A stretch of 64,000 nt of DNA from Chloroflexota bacterium (GTDB taxonomy: Bacteria; Chloroflexota; UBA11872): assembly GCA_022821645.1 (NCBI GenBank), contig JAJEDE010000015.1, positions 62,001 through 126,000 on the forward strand, written 5' to 3'. The notes below the pieces were generated by a model. That model did no database searches and was not told the origin of the DNA. It saw only the letters and a program-made list of their open reading frames with translations. Made by a program: the position numbers and the translations under genes. Shown here one piece after another: positions 55,028 through 63,160 of the stretch (its first letter is position 1; the number at the start of each line of letters is the position of its first letter).

Positions 55028-56563
55028 CTAGGTCCCGCGCGCCCTGGTGCGGCCGAACAACGGTCCGGCATAGGCGATAGACAGCAAGACGATCACACCT
55101 ACCACCAGGGTGCGAATGGCCTGGACGTAGACGGGAATTAGCTCGGCGTTCACAAAGATAATCCGCCAGAACAGCGCCACGTACAGCACGGCGCCCACCG
55201 CCGTGGCGTCTGGCCGATCGACCAGCCAGCCGTACAGCAGCCGGTACAGCAGCCCCAGCGCTAGGCTCCCGATGACCACGCCGACCAATCCGTGACGCAG
55301 GTACAGGTCGCCGGTGTGCGTAATGCCAAACGAAGTTCGGTTGCCCTCCACCCCGCGGAACGTGCTGCTCACCTGGGGCGAAAACGGCGCTGGCTTGTCC
55401 GGCCAGATTGCGCGTGGCACGAACGCGAAGGCCGGGATTAGCGCCAGGTCGACGCCCGTGGCCTCCACGTTCACCGCGTCTCCATACGCCAGGATCGAGG
55501 CGACCGTCTCGCCTGACGTCTGCCGGTTCACCAGCGTCCGCAGCGCGACCTGTAAAAACTCGCCGGGCCCGGTCGCCAACACCTCGCCGGCCAGCCCGGC
55601 GGGAGCGGCCATCAGGTCCGCGACGTCCGTCGGGCGCTGAAGCACGCCCTGGTTGACCCGGTCGCGGTAGATGGTGACGACGCCGAACATGACGATCACG
55701 GCAACCGCAGCCCCCAGCAGGAACCTGAACCCGCCAAGCCGTCGAATCCGGTAATTGCAGAGGCCGGCCAGCCCCACGAGGAGAAACACAAACACGTGCT
55801 TGGCCCCAAACGCCACCGTGAAGACCGCCTCGATGGGCGCGATCACCGCGAGAACTGCCGCAACCACGCCCACGCGCGCTCGATCCCGGCCAAGCGCATA
55901 TACACCCGCCAGCAGCACGGCGAACTGGCTGAAACCGCCAAGCTGTAGCAGCACGTTGAAGTCATCGGTCAGCGCCGCTTCGAGGTCCAGGCTGGCAAAG
56001 GTTGCCCCGTGCTCCAGCAGCAGCACGCCGCGGGCAACGACACCCGCCGCGTAGATCAGGATCAGCGCCGCCCAGGGCATGTGCCGGGGCAGGGCCAGGT
56101 GCGCTGCGGGTAACGTCCTGACCGCCCGCCGCCACCAGGGCGCGTAATAGCCCGCATACGTCAGGCCGAGCGCCAACGTGGCCAAGGCAATGGCCGCCCC
56201 CCGCGTATCGTCGATGTTCACGAAGACGAACGGTTCCGCCAGGTCGCTCCCCGCTTCGACCAGCAGCGTCCGCATGCCGAAGTCGAGAAAGAAGAACAGC
56301 CCGATCGGCACGATCGGCTGAAACAGGTCGCCGCCCCGGATCAGCGCATGCAGGGCCGGCGCCAGCGCCAACACCGACAGTCCCACCGCCAGCCCGGGAA
56401 CCGCGGATTCGGCCGGCAGCGCGCCGCTGAGAAGCGCGACGGCCGCCCCTGCCGCCGCGGCGACCGCGACGGCTGGGAAGGCGACCAGGAGCCGGCCTGA
56501 GCGGCCCGAATCTCGAGTCGGCGCCATGCGCCGACCAACGACGTCCGCCCGGCTTGCAAGCAC
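55028..56563 (-). CDS. Polytopic membrane protein, O-antigen polymerase (Wzy-like) candidate
   Basis: A 511-residue protein with about 12 membrane helices and a long loop near residues 300-400 containing NRQTSGETVASILAYGD and FVPRAIWPDKPAPFSPQ. The latter resembles the extracellular loop of Wzy/O-antigen polymerase-like proteins that begin with P-W-P-x-KP. GTG 56563 has AGGAGG 9 nt upstream; ATG 56527 is also possible. It sits in a glycan locus with glycosyltransferases and a Wzc-type kinase, which supports a polymerase role. Sequence alone does not prove it. Confidence 0.72.
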   Translation of the reverse strand: MLASRADVVGRRMAPTRDSGRSGRLLVAFPAVAVAAAAGAAVALLSGALPAESAVPGLAVGLSVLALAPALHALIRGGDLFQPIVPIGLFFFLDFGMRTLLVEAGSDLAEPFVFVNIDDTRGAAIALATLALGLTYAGYYAPWWRRAVRTLPAAHLALPRHMPWAALILIYAAGVVARGVLLLEHGATFASLDLEAALTDDFNVLLQLGGFSQFAVLLAGVYALGRDRARVGVVAAVLAVIAPIEAVFTVAFGAKHVFVFLLVGLAGLCNYRIRRLGGFRFLLGAAVAVIVMFGVVTIYRDRVNQGVLQRPTDVADLMAAPAGLAGEVLATGPGEFLQVALRTLVNRQTSGETVASILAYGDAVNVEATGVDLALIPAFAFVPRAIWPDKPAPFSPQVSSTFRGVEGNRTSFGITHTGDLYLRHGLVGVVIGSLALGLLYRLLYGWLVDRPDATAVGAVLYVALFWRIIFVNAELIPVYVQAIRTLVVGVIVLLSIAYAGPLFGRTRARGT

Positions 56564-56583
56564 CAGCGGGCGCCTCCTGGGAG

Positions 56584-57597
56584 CTAGGCCATTCGCTCCA
56601 CTTGCTCGCGCGAGATCTCGTGCCGCAGCGGCTCGCCGGCGACGTGGCGCGCGATCTCGTCGACCATCCGGCCCATTTGCCGCGCCCGCGTTTCCAGCGT
56701 GAAGCCCGCGATGTGCGGCGTCAGGACCGCGTTGGGCAGGTCTCTGAACGTCGAGTCCGCCGGCAACGGCTCCTCGTCAAACACGTCCAGCACCGCGTCG
56801 ATCTTCCCGGCGGCCAACGCGTCCAGCAGCGCGTCCTGATCCACCAGCCAGGCGCGCGCGCAGTTGACGAACAGCGCCCCCGGCTTCATCAGGTCCAGTT
56901 CCCGCCGCCCGATCATGTGGTGCGTCTCGGGCAGGATCGGCGCGTGCAGGGTCACCACGTCGCTGGTGCGCATCAGCGTGTCCAGGTCCGCCAGCTGCAC
57001 GCCCAGGTCGGCGGCCCCCTGCTCGTCCACAAACGGGTCGTAGAGCACCACGTCGGGTGTGAACGCCCGCAGCAACGGAATCACGCGGCGCCCCACCATG
57101 CTGGCGGCCACCACGCCGACCCGCCGCTCGGCCAGCAGCCCGCCGACGTTCGAACCGCCGCTGGATTGTTTCCAGCCGCCGGCTCGGAGCGTCTCCTGGT
57201 GACCGATATACCCGCGCAGTGCTAACAGGATGGCGCCAATGGTGTACTCCGCCACCGCCTCGGCGATCACGTCGGCCGCGTGGGTTACGCGGATACCGCG
57301 ATCCCAGGCCGACTCGTCCACGTATGGCCGCACGGACCCGGCGGCGTGCGCCACGATCTCCAGGTTCGGCGCCGCGGCCAATGCCTCAAGGTCGAGCTTG
57401 GGACTGCCCCAGCCCGTAACGACGGCCCGCACGTCGGGGTCCAGGTGCTCCAGCAAATCGTCTTGCGTCCAGGGTTCGTCGCCGTCGTTGCTGACCACGT
57501 GGGCGGCCAGCGTTTCCAGGCGGGCCTCGTCCTCGGGCTTCAAGGTCATCTCGCGCAGTGGCCGGTGCACGGTCACCACGATGGTTCCGGTAGCCAT
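56584..57597 (-). CDS. D-isomer-specific 2-hydroxyacid dehydrogenase family protein with altered NAD motif
   Basis: A 337-residue protein. The catalytic set is kept: Arg248 in NCARAWLVDQDAL, Glu in DVFDEEPLP (about 275), and His295 in LTPHIAG. The nucleotide-binding loop, usually GLGxIG, is AASMVG (164-169), with two of three glycines lost, so cofactor binding may differ. Family enzymes include phosphoglycerate dehydrogenase. Located beside glycan genes on the minus strand. Confidence 0.85.
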   Translation of the reverse strand: MATGTIVVTVHRPLREMTLKPEDEARLETLAAHVVSNDGDEPWTQDDLLEHLDPDVRAVVTGWGSPKLDLEALAAAPNLEIVAHAAGSVRPYVDESAWDRGIRVTHAADVIAEAVAEYTIGAILLALRGYIGHQETLRAGGWKQSSGGSNVGGLLAERRVGVVAASMVGRRVIPLLRAFTPDVVLYDPFVDEQGAADLGVQLADLDTLMRTSDVVTLHAPILPETHHMIGRRELDLMKPGALFVNCARAWLVDQDALLDALAAGKIDAVLDVFDEEPLPADSTFRDLPNAVLTPHIAGFTLETRARQMGRMVDEIARHVAGEPLRHEISREQVERMA

Positions 57598-57657
57598 GGG
57601 GCGGCGTTCACTTCCTTGGCGTGGAGTGGCGAAACATACCGCGCGGACGGGCAGCGC

Positions 57658-58827
57658 TCATGTCGTTGCCGCCACACTGGCGTAGATTTCGCCCAGCTGG
57701 CGCGCGGTTCGGTCCCACCGAAAGCGCTGGGCCACTGCCAGGCCACGAGCCTGCGTGGCCCGACGGAACTCGTCCTCCTTCAGCAGCCGTGCCGCGGCTG
57801 CCGCCAGCCCGCGCGTGTCCGTGGCGTTCGCCTGGAGGGCGGCGCCACCGGCAGTCTCGCGAAAGGCGGGACAATCCGAGGTGACCGCCGGCGTTCCACA
57901 GGCCATGGCTTCCAGCGCCGGCCAGCCAAAGCCCTCCCAGTGCGACGGCGCCAGCAGGACCTGGCAGCTGGCATAGAGCGCGGGAAGGTCCGGCTCCGGC
58001 ACGTAGCCGGTCTCCACGATCCGGGGTTCCAGCCCCAGGCTTCGCGCCAGCCGTCGCTGGTCCTGGGTCAGGCGCTGGCCTGCTTTGACGAAGCCGCAGT
58101 CGATCCCGTGCGAGTGGCGCAGGGCATGTACCACCCGCAGCGCGCCCTCGATGTTCTTGTAGGCGTCGGCGCCCCCGACGTGCAGCAGCAATGGGATCTC
58201 CGGCAGCTCGAGCCGTTCACGGATCCGGGCTACGCGCTCCGCCGCCGGAGCCCGAAAGTGGTCGGCCACACCGCTATGCACCACATGCACTCGCTCCGGG
58301 TCGCAGGCCAGGTAATGCTGCACGTCGTCGGCGGTGGCTTGGCTGACACAAACGACGCGGGCGGCCCGCGGGAGATGACGAACGGCATAGCGAAAGGCCG
58401 TCAGTGCGACGCGAGGGGTCCGCGCGCCCGGTATTCGACCGTCGTCCATGCGCAGCAGCATCAGGTCGTGACAGGTCACCACCGTGCGCCGTGCCCACAG
58501 CGCGGACACAAGGTGGGCGTAGGAGTGATCGACCACGTGATGCACGGTGGCCGATTCGCCGGACACCCGGCGCGGGTAGTCGGCGTAGCGCACCCGGTAC
58601 TTGCCCACGTTCTCGGCCAGGCGGCCGAACGGGCTGTCGTCGTGCTCCGGCCATGGGGGCGGGGTGACGGTGCGGACGTCCAGCGGCGGGTCCAGGTATC
58701 GCAGCGCGCGCTCCAAGGTCCGGCCATAGCGGTCCATGGACGGCCGGCACTCGCTGGGATTGACGAGATAGAGATTGACGCGCGGCCGCGCCCCGGAAGC
58801 CTCATCCGAGGAATAGTCAACGCTCAC
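57658..58827 (-). CDS. GT4-family glycosyltransferase
   Basis: A 389-residue GT-B enzyme with VVCVSQATADDVQHYL, PLLLHVGGADAYKNIEGAL, and the donor motif LLAPSHWEGFGWPALEAMACGTPAVTSD. The GxxxxKN-like loop before the ligand site and EGFGWPALEAM are family 4 signatures. It overlaps the methyltransferase gene upstream (GTGA). Confidence 0.92.
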   Translation of the reverse strand: MSVDYSSDEASGARPRVNLYLVNPSECRPSMDRYGRTLERALRYLDPPLDVRTVTPPPWPEHDDSPFGRLAENVGKYRVRYADYPRRVSGESATVHHVVDHSYAHLVSALWARRTVVTCHDLMLLRMDDGRIPGARTPRVALTAFRYAVRHLPRAARVVCVSQATADDVQHYLACDPERVHVVHSGVADHFRAPAAERVARIRERLELPEIPLLLHVGGADAYKNIEGALRVVHALRHSHGIDCGFVKAGQRLTQDQRRLARSLGLEPRIVETGYVPEPDLPALYASCQVLLAPSHWEGFGWPALEAMACGTPAVTSDCPAFRETAGGAALQANATDTRGLAAAAARLLKEDEFRRATQARGLAVAQRFRWDRTARQLGEIYASVAATT

Positions 58828-59456
58828 GGCTTGCGCACCAGGACTTCCCAGCTGGTGGCCCAGACCTGGTTCAGCACCGGCAGCCGCAACAGCCAGGGGA
58901 CCGCACGAATCAGATTCAGCCGTGCCGCCAGCGGCAGCGGACCCATGCGATCCACGCGCATGACGTCGAACCCGGAGTCCAGGAAGAGCAGCCGAATCGC
59001 CACGGCGGTGAAGCCGCGGCGGTGCGAATAGTCGTTCCAGACCACCCGCGGCCGCGCCATTGGAACCGAGGCCAGCGCCAGCCCGCCGGGCCGGAGCACC
59101 GCGCGCATCTCGCGCACGGCGTCCCAGGGACGGTCCAGGTGTTCCAACACATCCCTGGCAATCACGGCGTCGAACCGCCCGCGCGGAAAGGGCAGTCGGC
59201 GCCCCGCCCCGGCGTCCCAGGCCAGGACCGCGCCGTGTGGACCGGCGAGTTCAAGAGCCCCGCGGTCGTGATCGACCCCGATCACGCGCACGCCGCACGG
59301 CGCCGCCCGCGAGACACCGCCCGTTCCGCAGCCCAGGTCCAGCACCAGCGAGACGGAACCCAGGCGGCGAAAGTACTCGCGCACAAGCTGAGCCGGCGCC
59401 CCGGTTCCGTGGTAGTACGCGCGCTTGCGAACCCGCCGATCCCGCCCGTCGTTCAT
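58824..59456 (-). CDS. Class I SAM-dependent methyltransferase
   Basis: A 210-residue methyltransferase of the type 11 group: LVLDLGCGTGGVSRAA (SAM site), IGVDHDRGAL, FDAVIARDVLEHLDRPWDAVREMRAVLRPGG. It overlaps the flanking glycosyltransferase genes by 4 bp each, so it probably modifies a sugar or a lipid carrier in the glycan. ATG 59456 was chosen on that overlap; the frame extends upstream without matching. Confidence 0.9.
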   Translation of the reverse strand: MNDGRDRRVRKRAYYHGTGAPAQLVREYFRRLGSVSLVLDLGCGTGGVSRAAPCGVRVIGVDHDRGALELAGPHGAVLAWDAGAGRRLPFPRGRFDAVIARDVLEHLDRPWDAVREMRAVLRPGGLALASVPMARPRVVWNDYSHRRGFTAVAIRLLFLDSGFDVMRVDRMGPLPLAARLNLIRAVPWLLRLPVLNQVWATSWEVLVRKP

Positions 59457-60616
59457 CCGGCGTGGTTCCGGGCGGGGCGACGGCGGACCTGCGCCAGGCA
59501 CTCCGCCAGCCGTTCCGCGACCACCGAGTGCGTGAAGCGACGCTCCACCCGCATTCGACCGCGCGCAGCCAGGCGTGCGCGCAGGTCGGCGCATGCAATC
59601 AGGGAGTGCAAGGTGGCTCGCAGCCGCCCAACGTCACGCTCCGGAACCACGATGCCGGCGTCGCCAATCACGGCCGGAATCTCACCCGAATTCGTCCCCA
59701 CCACCGGGCAGCCCGCCGCCATGGCCTCGATCAGCACGTGCCCGAACTGCTCGGCCCAGTCCGCGGTCGCGTACGACGGCAGGACGAGCACGTCCAGCGC
59801 GGCCAATAGGGCGCGTACCCGATGGTGGTCGGCGTCCGCGACAAGCTTCAGTCGCCTGGATAACCCTGCGAATGCGAAGCGCATCTCCAACTCGTCACCT
59901 AACGGTCCCCGTCCGACCGCCAGGAACGTCCAGTCCAGGCGCCCGAGCCCAACCAGCGCCTCCGCCAGGTCCAGCACCCCCTTTTCGGGGATCAGCCGCC
60001 CGGCAAAGCCGACCACAACGCCGGACAGCCCCAGTTCCCGTCGAACCCGCCCTCGCGTCCGATCCGGCCGGTCCGGCAGATCGACGCCAACCTGGGGAAT
60101 GCGATGGATCGGGTGGACGAAGCCTGACGCGCGCAGGCGGTCGCGGGCCGTCCGGTTCCCGGCAAAGGCCGCTCGGGCGGCGTGCAGCGCCCCACGCTCC
60201 AGAATGCGCAGCGGCAGCGCCCGCCGGCGGTTCGGCGGGCTGCCCCACGTGAAGAACGTGAACGGCGGACACCCGGGCAACCGCCGGGCCAGCCAGCGGC
60301 CCTGCAGGGCCAGCAGCGAGTGCGGCTCCTGTTCGACCAGGACCACGTCCGGCCGGAATCGCCAGGCCGCCAGCGCCAGCCGCGGGTCGACGTGAAAGCT
60401 CAGCGTGCCGTGCCCGCGAAACAGCGCCCGAGCGACGACCAGGCGCACGCGGGGGTGCGCTGGCGGCTCAGGGTTCACGCGTCCGAAGTGCGGATCCAAC
60501 CAGCCGTTCGGGACCACCAGCAGGACGGCGTGGCTCGGCGTAAGGTCGGCAAAGGCCTCCCACTTGCGCTGGTTGAACCGTCGCAGATAGGTGTGACTCA
60601 GCACCAACACGCGCAC
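59453..60616 (-). CDS. GT4-family glycosyltransferase
   Basis: A 387-residue GT-B enzyme beginning VLVLSHTYLRRFNQRKWEA, with VVGFAGRLIPEKGVLDLAEAL, PSYATADWAEQFGHVLIEAMAAGCPVVGTNSGEIPAVIG. The EQFGHVLIEAMAAG motif is family 4. First gene of the minus-strand half of the second glycan locus, divergent from recQ. Confidence 0.92.
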   Translation of the reverse strand: MRVLVLSHTYLRRFNQRKWEAFADLTPSHAVLLVVPNGWLDPHFGRVNPEPPAHPRVRLVVARALFRGHGTLSFHVDPRLALAAWRFRPDVVLVEQEPHSLLALQGRWLARRLPGCPPFTFFTWGSPPNRRRALPLRILERGALHAARAAFAGNRTARDRLRASGFVHPIHRIPQVGVDLPDRPDRTRGRVRRELGLSGVVVGFAGRLIPEKGVLDLAEALVGLGRLDWTFLAVGRGPLGDELEMRFAFAGLSRRLKLVADADHHRVRALLAALDVLVLPSYATADWAEQFGHVLIEAMAAGCPVVGTNSGEIPAVIGDAGIVVPERDVGRLRATLHSLIACADLRARLAARGRMRVERRFTHSVVAERLAECLAQVRRRPARNHAG

Positions 60617-60881
60617 CCGTCGTCGTCCTTCCTTACGCCGGGTGGCTGTGCGTGAATCTGGCCGGGACCGACGCGCTCGAGACGCTATGACCGCTGCGTC
60701 TCGGCCCGCCGTGGAAAAATACGCGCGCGTAGCGCGCCCCGCCGCGCAGCGCCCATACGGTAGCGGTCTTGTGCCCGCTCTGTCTCCGCCGGATGGCTGG
60801 AGACGCAGAGCCGGCAGGGCTGGCGGACCGCACCCGGGCTCAATTCATCGCGGGGAACCCTGAACGAGCGGCTGGCCAGCC

Positions 60882-63095
60882 ATGCAAACGCCCGACATCC
60901 ACGATCTGCTGAAAACACGCTTCGGCTACGACGAGTTCCGCCCGCTCCAGGCCGAGATCATCCGGACCGTGCTGGCCGGGCGCGACGCCCTGGTGCTGAT
61001 GCCGACCGGCGGCGGGAAGTCCCTCTGCTATCAGCTGCCCGCGCTCTGTCTGGATGGCCTGACGCTGGTCGTATCGCCGCTGATCGCGTTGATGAAGGAC
61101 CAGGTGGACGCGCTGCGCGCCAACGGTGTGGCGGCGGCCTTCGTCAACAGCACGGTTCCGCCCGGGGAGGCCCGGGAGATTCTCGCGGATGCCAGGGCAG
61201 GTCGGGTCAAGATCCTCTACATCGCCCCGGAGCGACTGGCGGTGCCGGGATTCCGTGACTTCCTTGGATCCGTGGACCTCAGCCAGATCGCGATTGACGA
61301 AGCCCACTGCATCTCGGAGTGGGGCCACGACTTTCGCCCCGACTACCGGAATCTGCACGTCTTGCGCCAGCGTTTTCCCGAGACGCCCGTCATGGCCCTC
61401 ACGGCCACGGCGACCACCCAGGTTCGGGACGACATCGTGGGGCAATTGGCGATCCCGCGAGCGCGCCAGTTTGTCGCCAGTTTCGACCGTCAGAACCTGA
61501 CGTACCACGTCCGCATCAAGCGCGGGGCCTTTGAGGCACTGCTCGATCTCCTTCGGCGGCATGCCGACGGCTCGGCCATCGTCTACTGCCTCTCGCGTCA
61601 GAACGCCGAGGACCTGGCGGCGGACCTCACCGACGAAGGCATTCGCGCGCTGCCCTACCACGCCGGGCTCGATCCGGCCGTCCGGCGAACGACGCAAGAG
61701 CAGTTCATTCGCGACGAGGTCACGGTTGTCACCGCGACAATTGCCTTCGGCATGGGCATCGACAAACCGGACGTGCGGTTGATCGTCCATTACAACCTGC
61801 CCAAGACCCTGGAGGGCTACTACCAGGAAACGGGACGCGCCGGCCGCGACGGGCTGCCCAGTACCTGCGTGCTCTTCTACGGCGCGTCGGACCGGCACGC
61901 GCTCACCGGCTTTATCGAGCAGATCCAGGACGAAACCGAGCGCGCGCGTGCCAGGCACAAGCTGCAGCGAATGGTCAATTACAGCCAGTTGCAGACCTGC
62001 CGCCGTGCCTACCTGCTCGACTACTTCGGCGAGGCCTACGACCAGGCGTCCTGCGGGGGCTGCGATATCTGTCTCGGCGAACGCGAGGAGTTTGACGCCA
62101 CCGAAATCGCCCAGAAAATCCTCTCGGCCGTCATCCGCACCGGCGAACGTTTCGGCGCCGACCACGTAATCCAGGTTCTGCGCGGCGGTCGCGGGCGTCG
62201 GCTGCGGGAAGCGGGACACGACCGCCTGTCGGTGCACGGCATCGCCCGCGACCAGGGGCGGATTGAACTGCACGACATTGTGAGCCTGCTGGAAGACGCG
62301 GGGCTGGTCGGACGAAGCGCCGATCGCTACCGGTCCCTCGCCGTGACCCCAAACGGCCGCGACTTCCTGCGCCGGCGCGAGCCGCTGACGCTCTCCCGCG
62401 TCAAGCCGCCGGAGGACGACGCTTCCCAACCGCCGCCTGGGCTCGATCGCCTGGATTTCGACCGTGGCTTATTCGACCACCTGCGCGACCTGCGGTGGCG
62501 GCTGGCGCAGGCCCGGAACGTTCCGCCCTACGTGATCTTCGGCGACCAGTCGCTGCAGGAGATGGCGCACTACCTGCCGCAGAGCCGGGCGAGCTTTTCA
62601 AACATCTCCGGCGTCGGGCGCGTGAAGCTCAACGAATTCGCCGACGAATTCCTGCGCGTTATTCGCGACTACGCCGAACCCCGAGGCCTGGCGGAACGGC
62701 CCAAGACACCGGCTCGGACCAGGCCTGACCGTGCGATTCGACGCCGGGGTTCGACCTACCGCCAAACGCTGGATCTCTTGCACAGCGGTCTCTCCATCTC
62801 GGAGGTCAGCCGGCGGCGCGAGCTCACCGAGGGCACGATCATGTCTCACCTTGAACGCTTGATCGCCGCCGGCGAAACGCTGCCGCTCGAGCGCGAGCTG
62901 CCGCCCCCGGAGCGACTCTCTCGCATTGAGCAGGCGTTTGCCGACGCGGGCTCCTGGAACCTCGCGCCGGTCCGGGAGCGCCTCGGCGACGACTTCTCCT
63001 ACGAAGAGCTGCGGCTCGTGCGCGCCTGGCTGGACCAGCAAGGCCGAATGAAAGGCGAGGGCGCGGACGGGAACGCCCGGCAGCCGCCGGCCTGA
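60882..63095 (+). CDS. recQ: ATP-dependent DNA helicase RecQ
   Basis: A 737-residue RecQ. Motif I PTGGGKS (41-47), DEAH box (139-142), and motif VI QETGRAGRDG lie in the helicase core. The RecQ zinc site has Cys373, Cys391, Cys394 and Cys397. The RQC winged helix (about 400-500) and HRDC (about 530-610) follow. Residues 620-737 hold an extra helix-turn-helix region (LDLLHSGLSISEVSRRRELTEGTIMSHLERLI), seen in some Gram-positive and Chloroflexota-type RecQ proteins. Unwinds DNA at repair and recombination forks. Confidence 0.96.
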   Translation: MQTPDIHDLLKTRFGYDEFRPLQAEIIRTVLAGRDALVLMPTGGGKSLCYQLPALCLDGLTLVVSPLIALMKDQVDALRANGVAAAFVNSTVPPGEAREILADARAGRVKILYIAPERLAVPGFRDFLGSVDLSQIAIDEAHCISEWGHDFRPDYRNLHVLRQRFPETPVMALTATATTQVRDDIVGQLAIPRARQFVASFDRQNLTYHVRIKRGAFEALLDLLRRHADGSAIVYCLSRQNAEDLAADLTDEGIRALPYHAGLDPAVRRTTQEQFIRDEVTVVTATIAFGMGIDKPDVRLIVHYNLPKTLEGYYQETGRAGRDGLPSTCVLFYGASDRHALTGFIEQIQDETERARARHKLQRMVNYSQLQTCRRAYLLDYFGEAYDQASCGGCDICLGEREEFDATEIAQKILSAVIRTGERFGADHVIQVLRGGRGRRLREAGHDRLSVHGIARDQGRIELHDIVSLLEDAGLVGRSADRYRSLAVTPNGRDFLRRREPLTLSRVKPPEDDASQPPPGLDRLDFDRGLFDHLRDLRWRLAQARNVPPYVIFGDQSLQEMAHYLPQSRASFSNISGVGRVKLNEFADEFLRVIRDYAEPRGLAERPKTPARTRPDRAIRRRGSTYRQTLDLLHSGLSISEVSRRRELTEGTIMSHLERLIAAGETLPLERELPPPERLSRIEQAFADAGSWNLAPVRERLGDDFSYEELRLVRAWLDQQGRMKGEGADGNARQPPA

Positions 63096-63125
63096 CGCAC
63101 AGCCTCGGCCATTCGTGCGAAGCTC

Positions 63126-63147
63126 GGGGCGGCCATCCCGCCGCCCC
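63126..63147. repeat. GC hairpin between recQ and the next gene
   Basis: GGGGCGG (63126-63132) pairs with CCGCCCC (63141-63147) around an 8 nt loop. It lies 31 bp past the recQ stop and 14 bp before the next start. It may separate the two genes' transcripts; no T-tract. Confidence 0.4.
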
Positions 63148-63160
63148 GGTTGACAACGCG

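Noticed and set aside
63150-63155. TTGACA just before the HTH-MBL gene
   Set aside because: It is only 5 nt from the ATG, too close to act as a -35 element for that gene.
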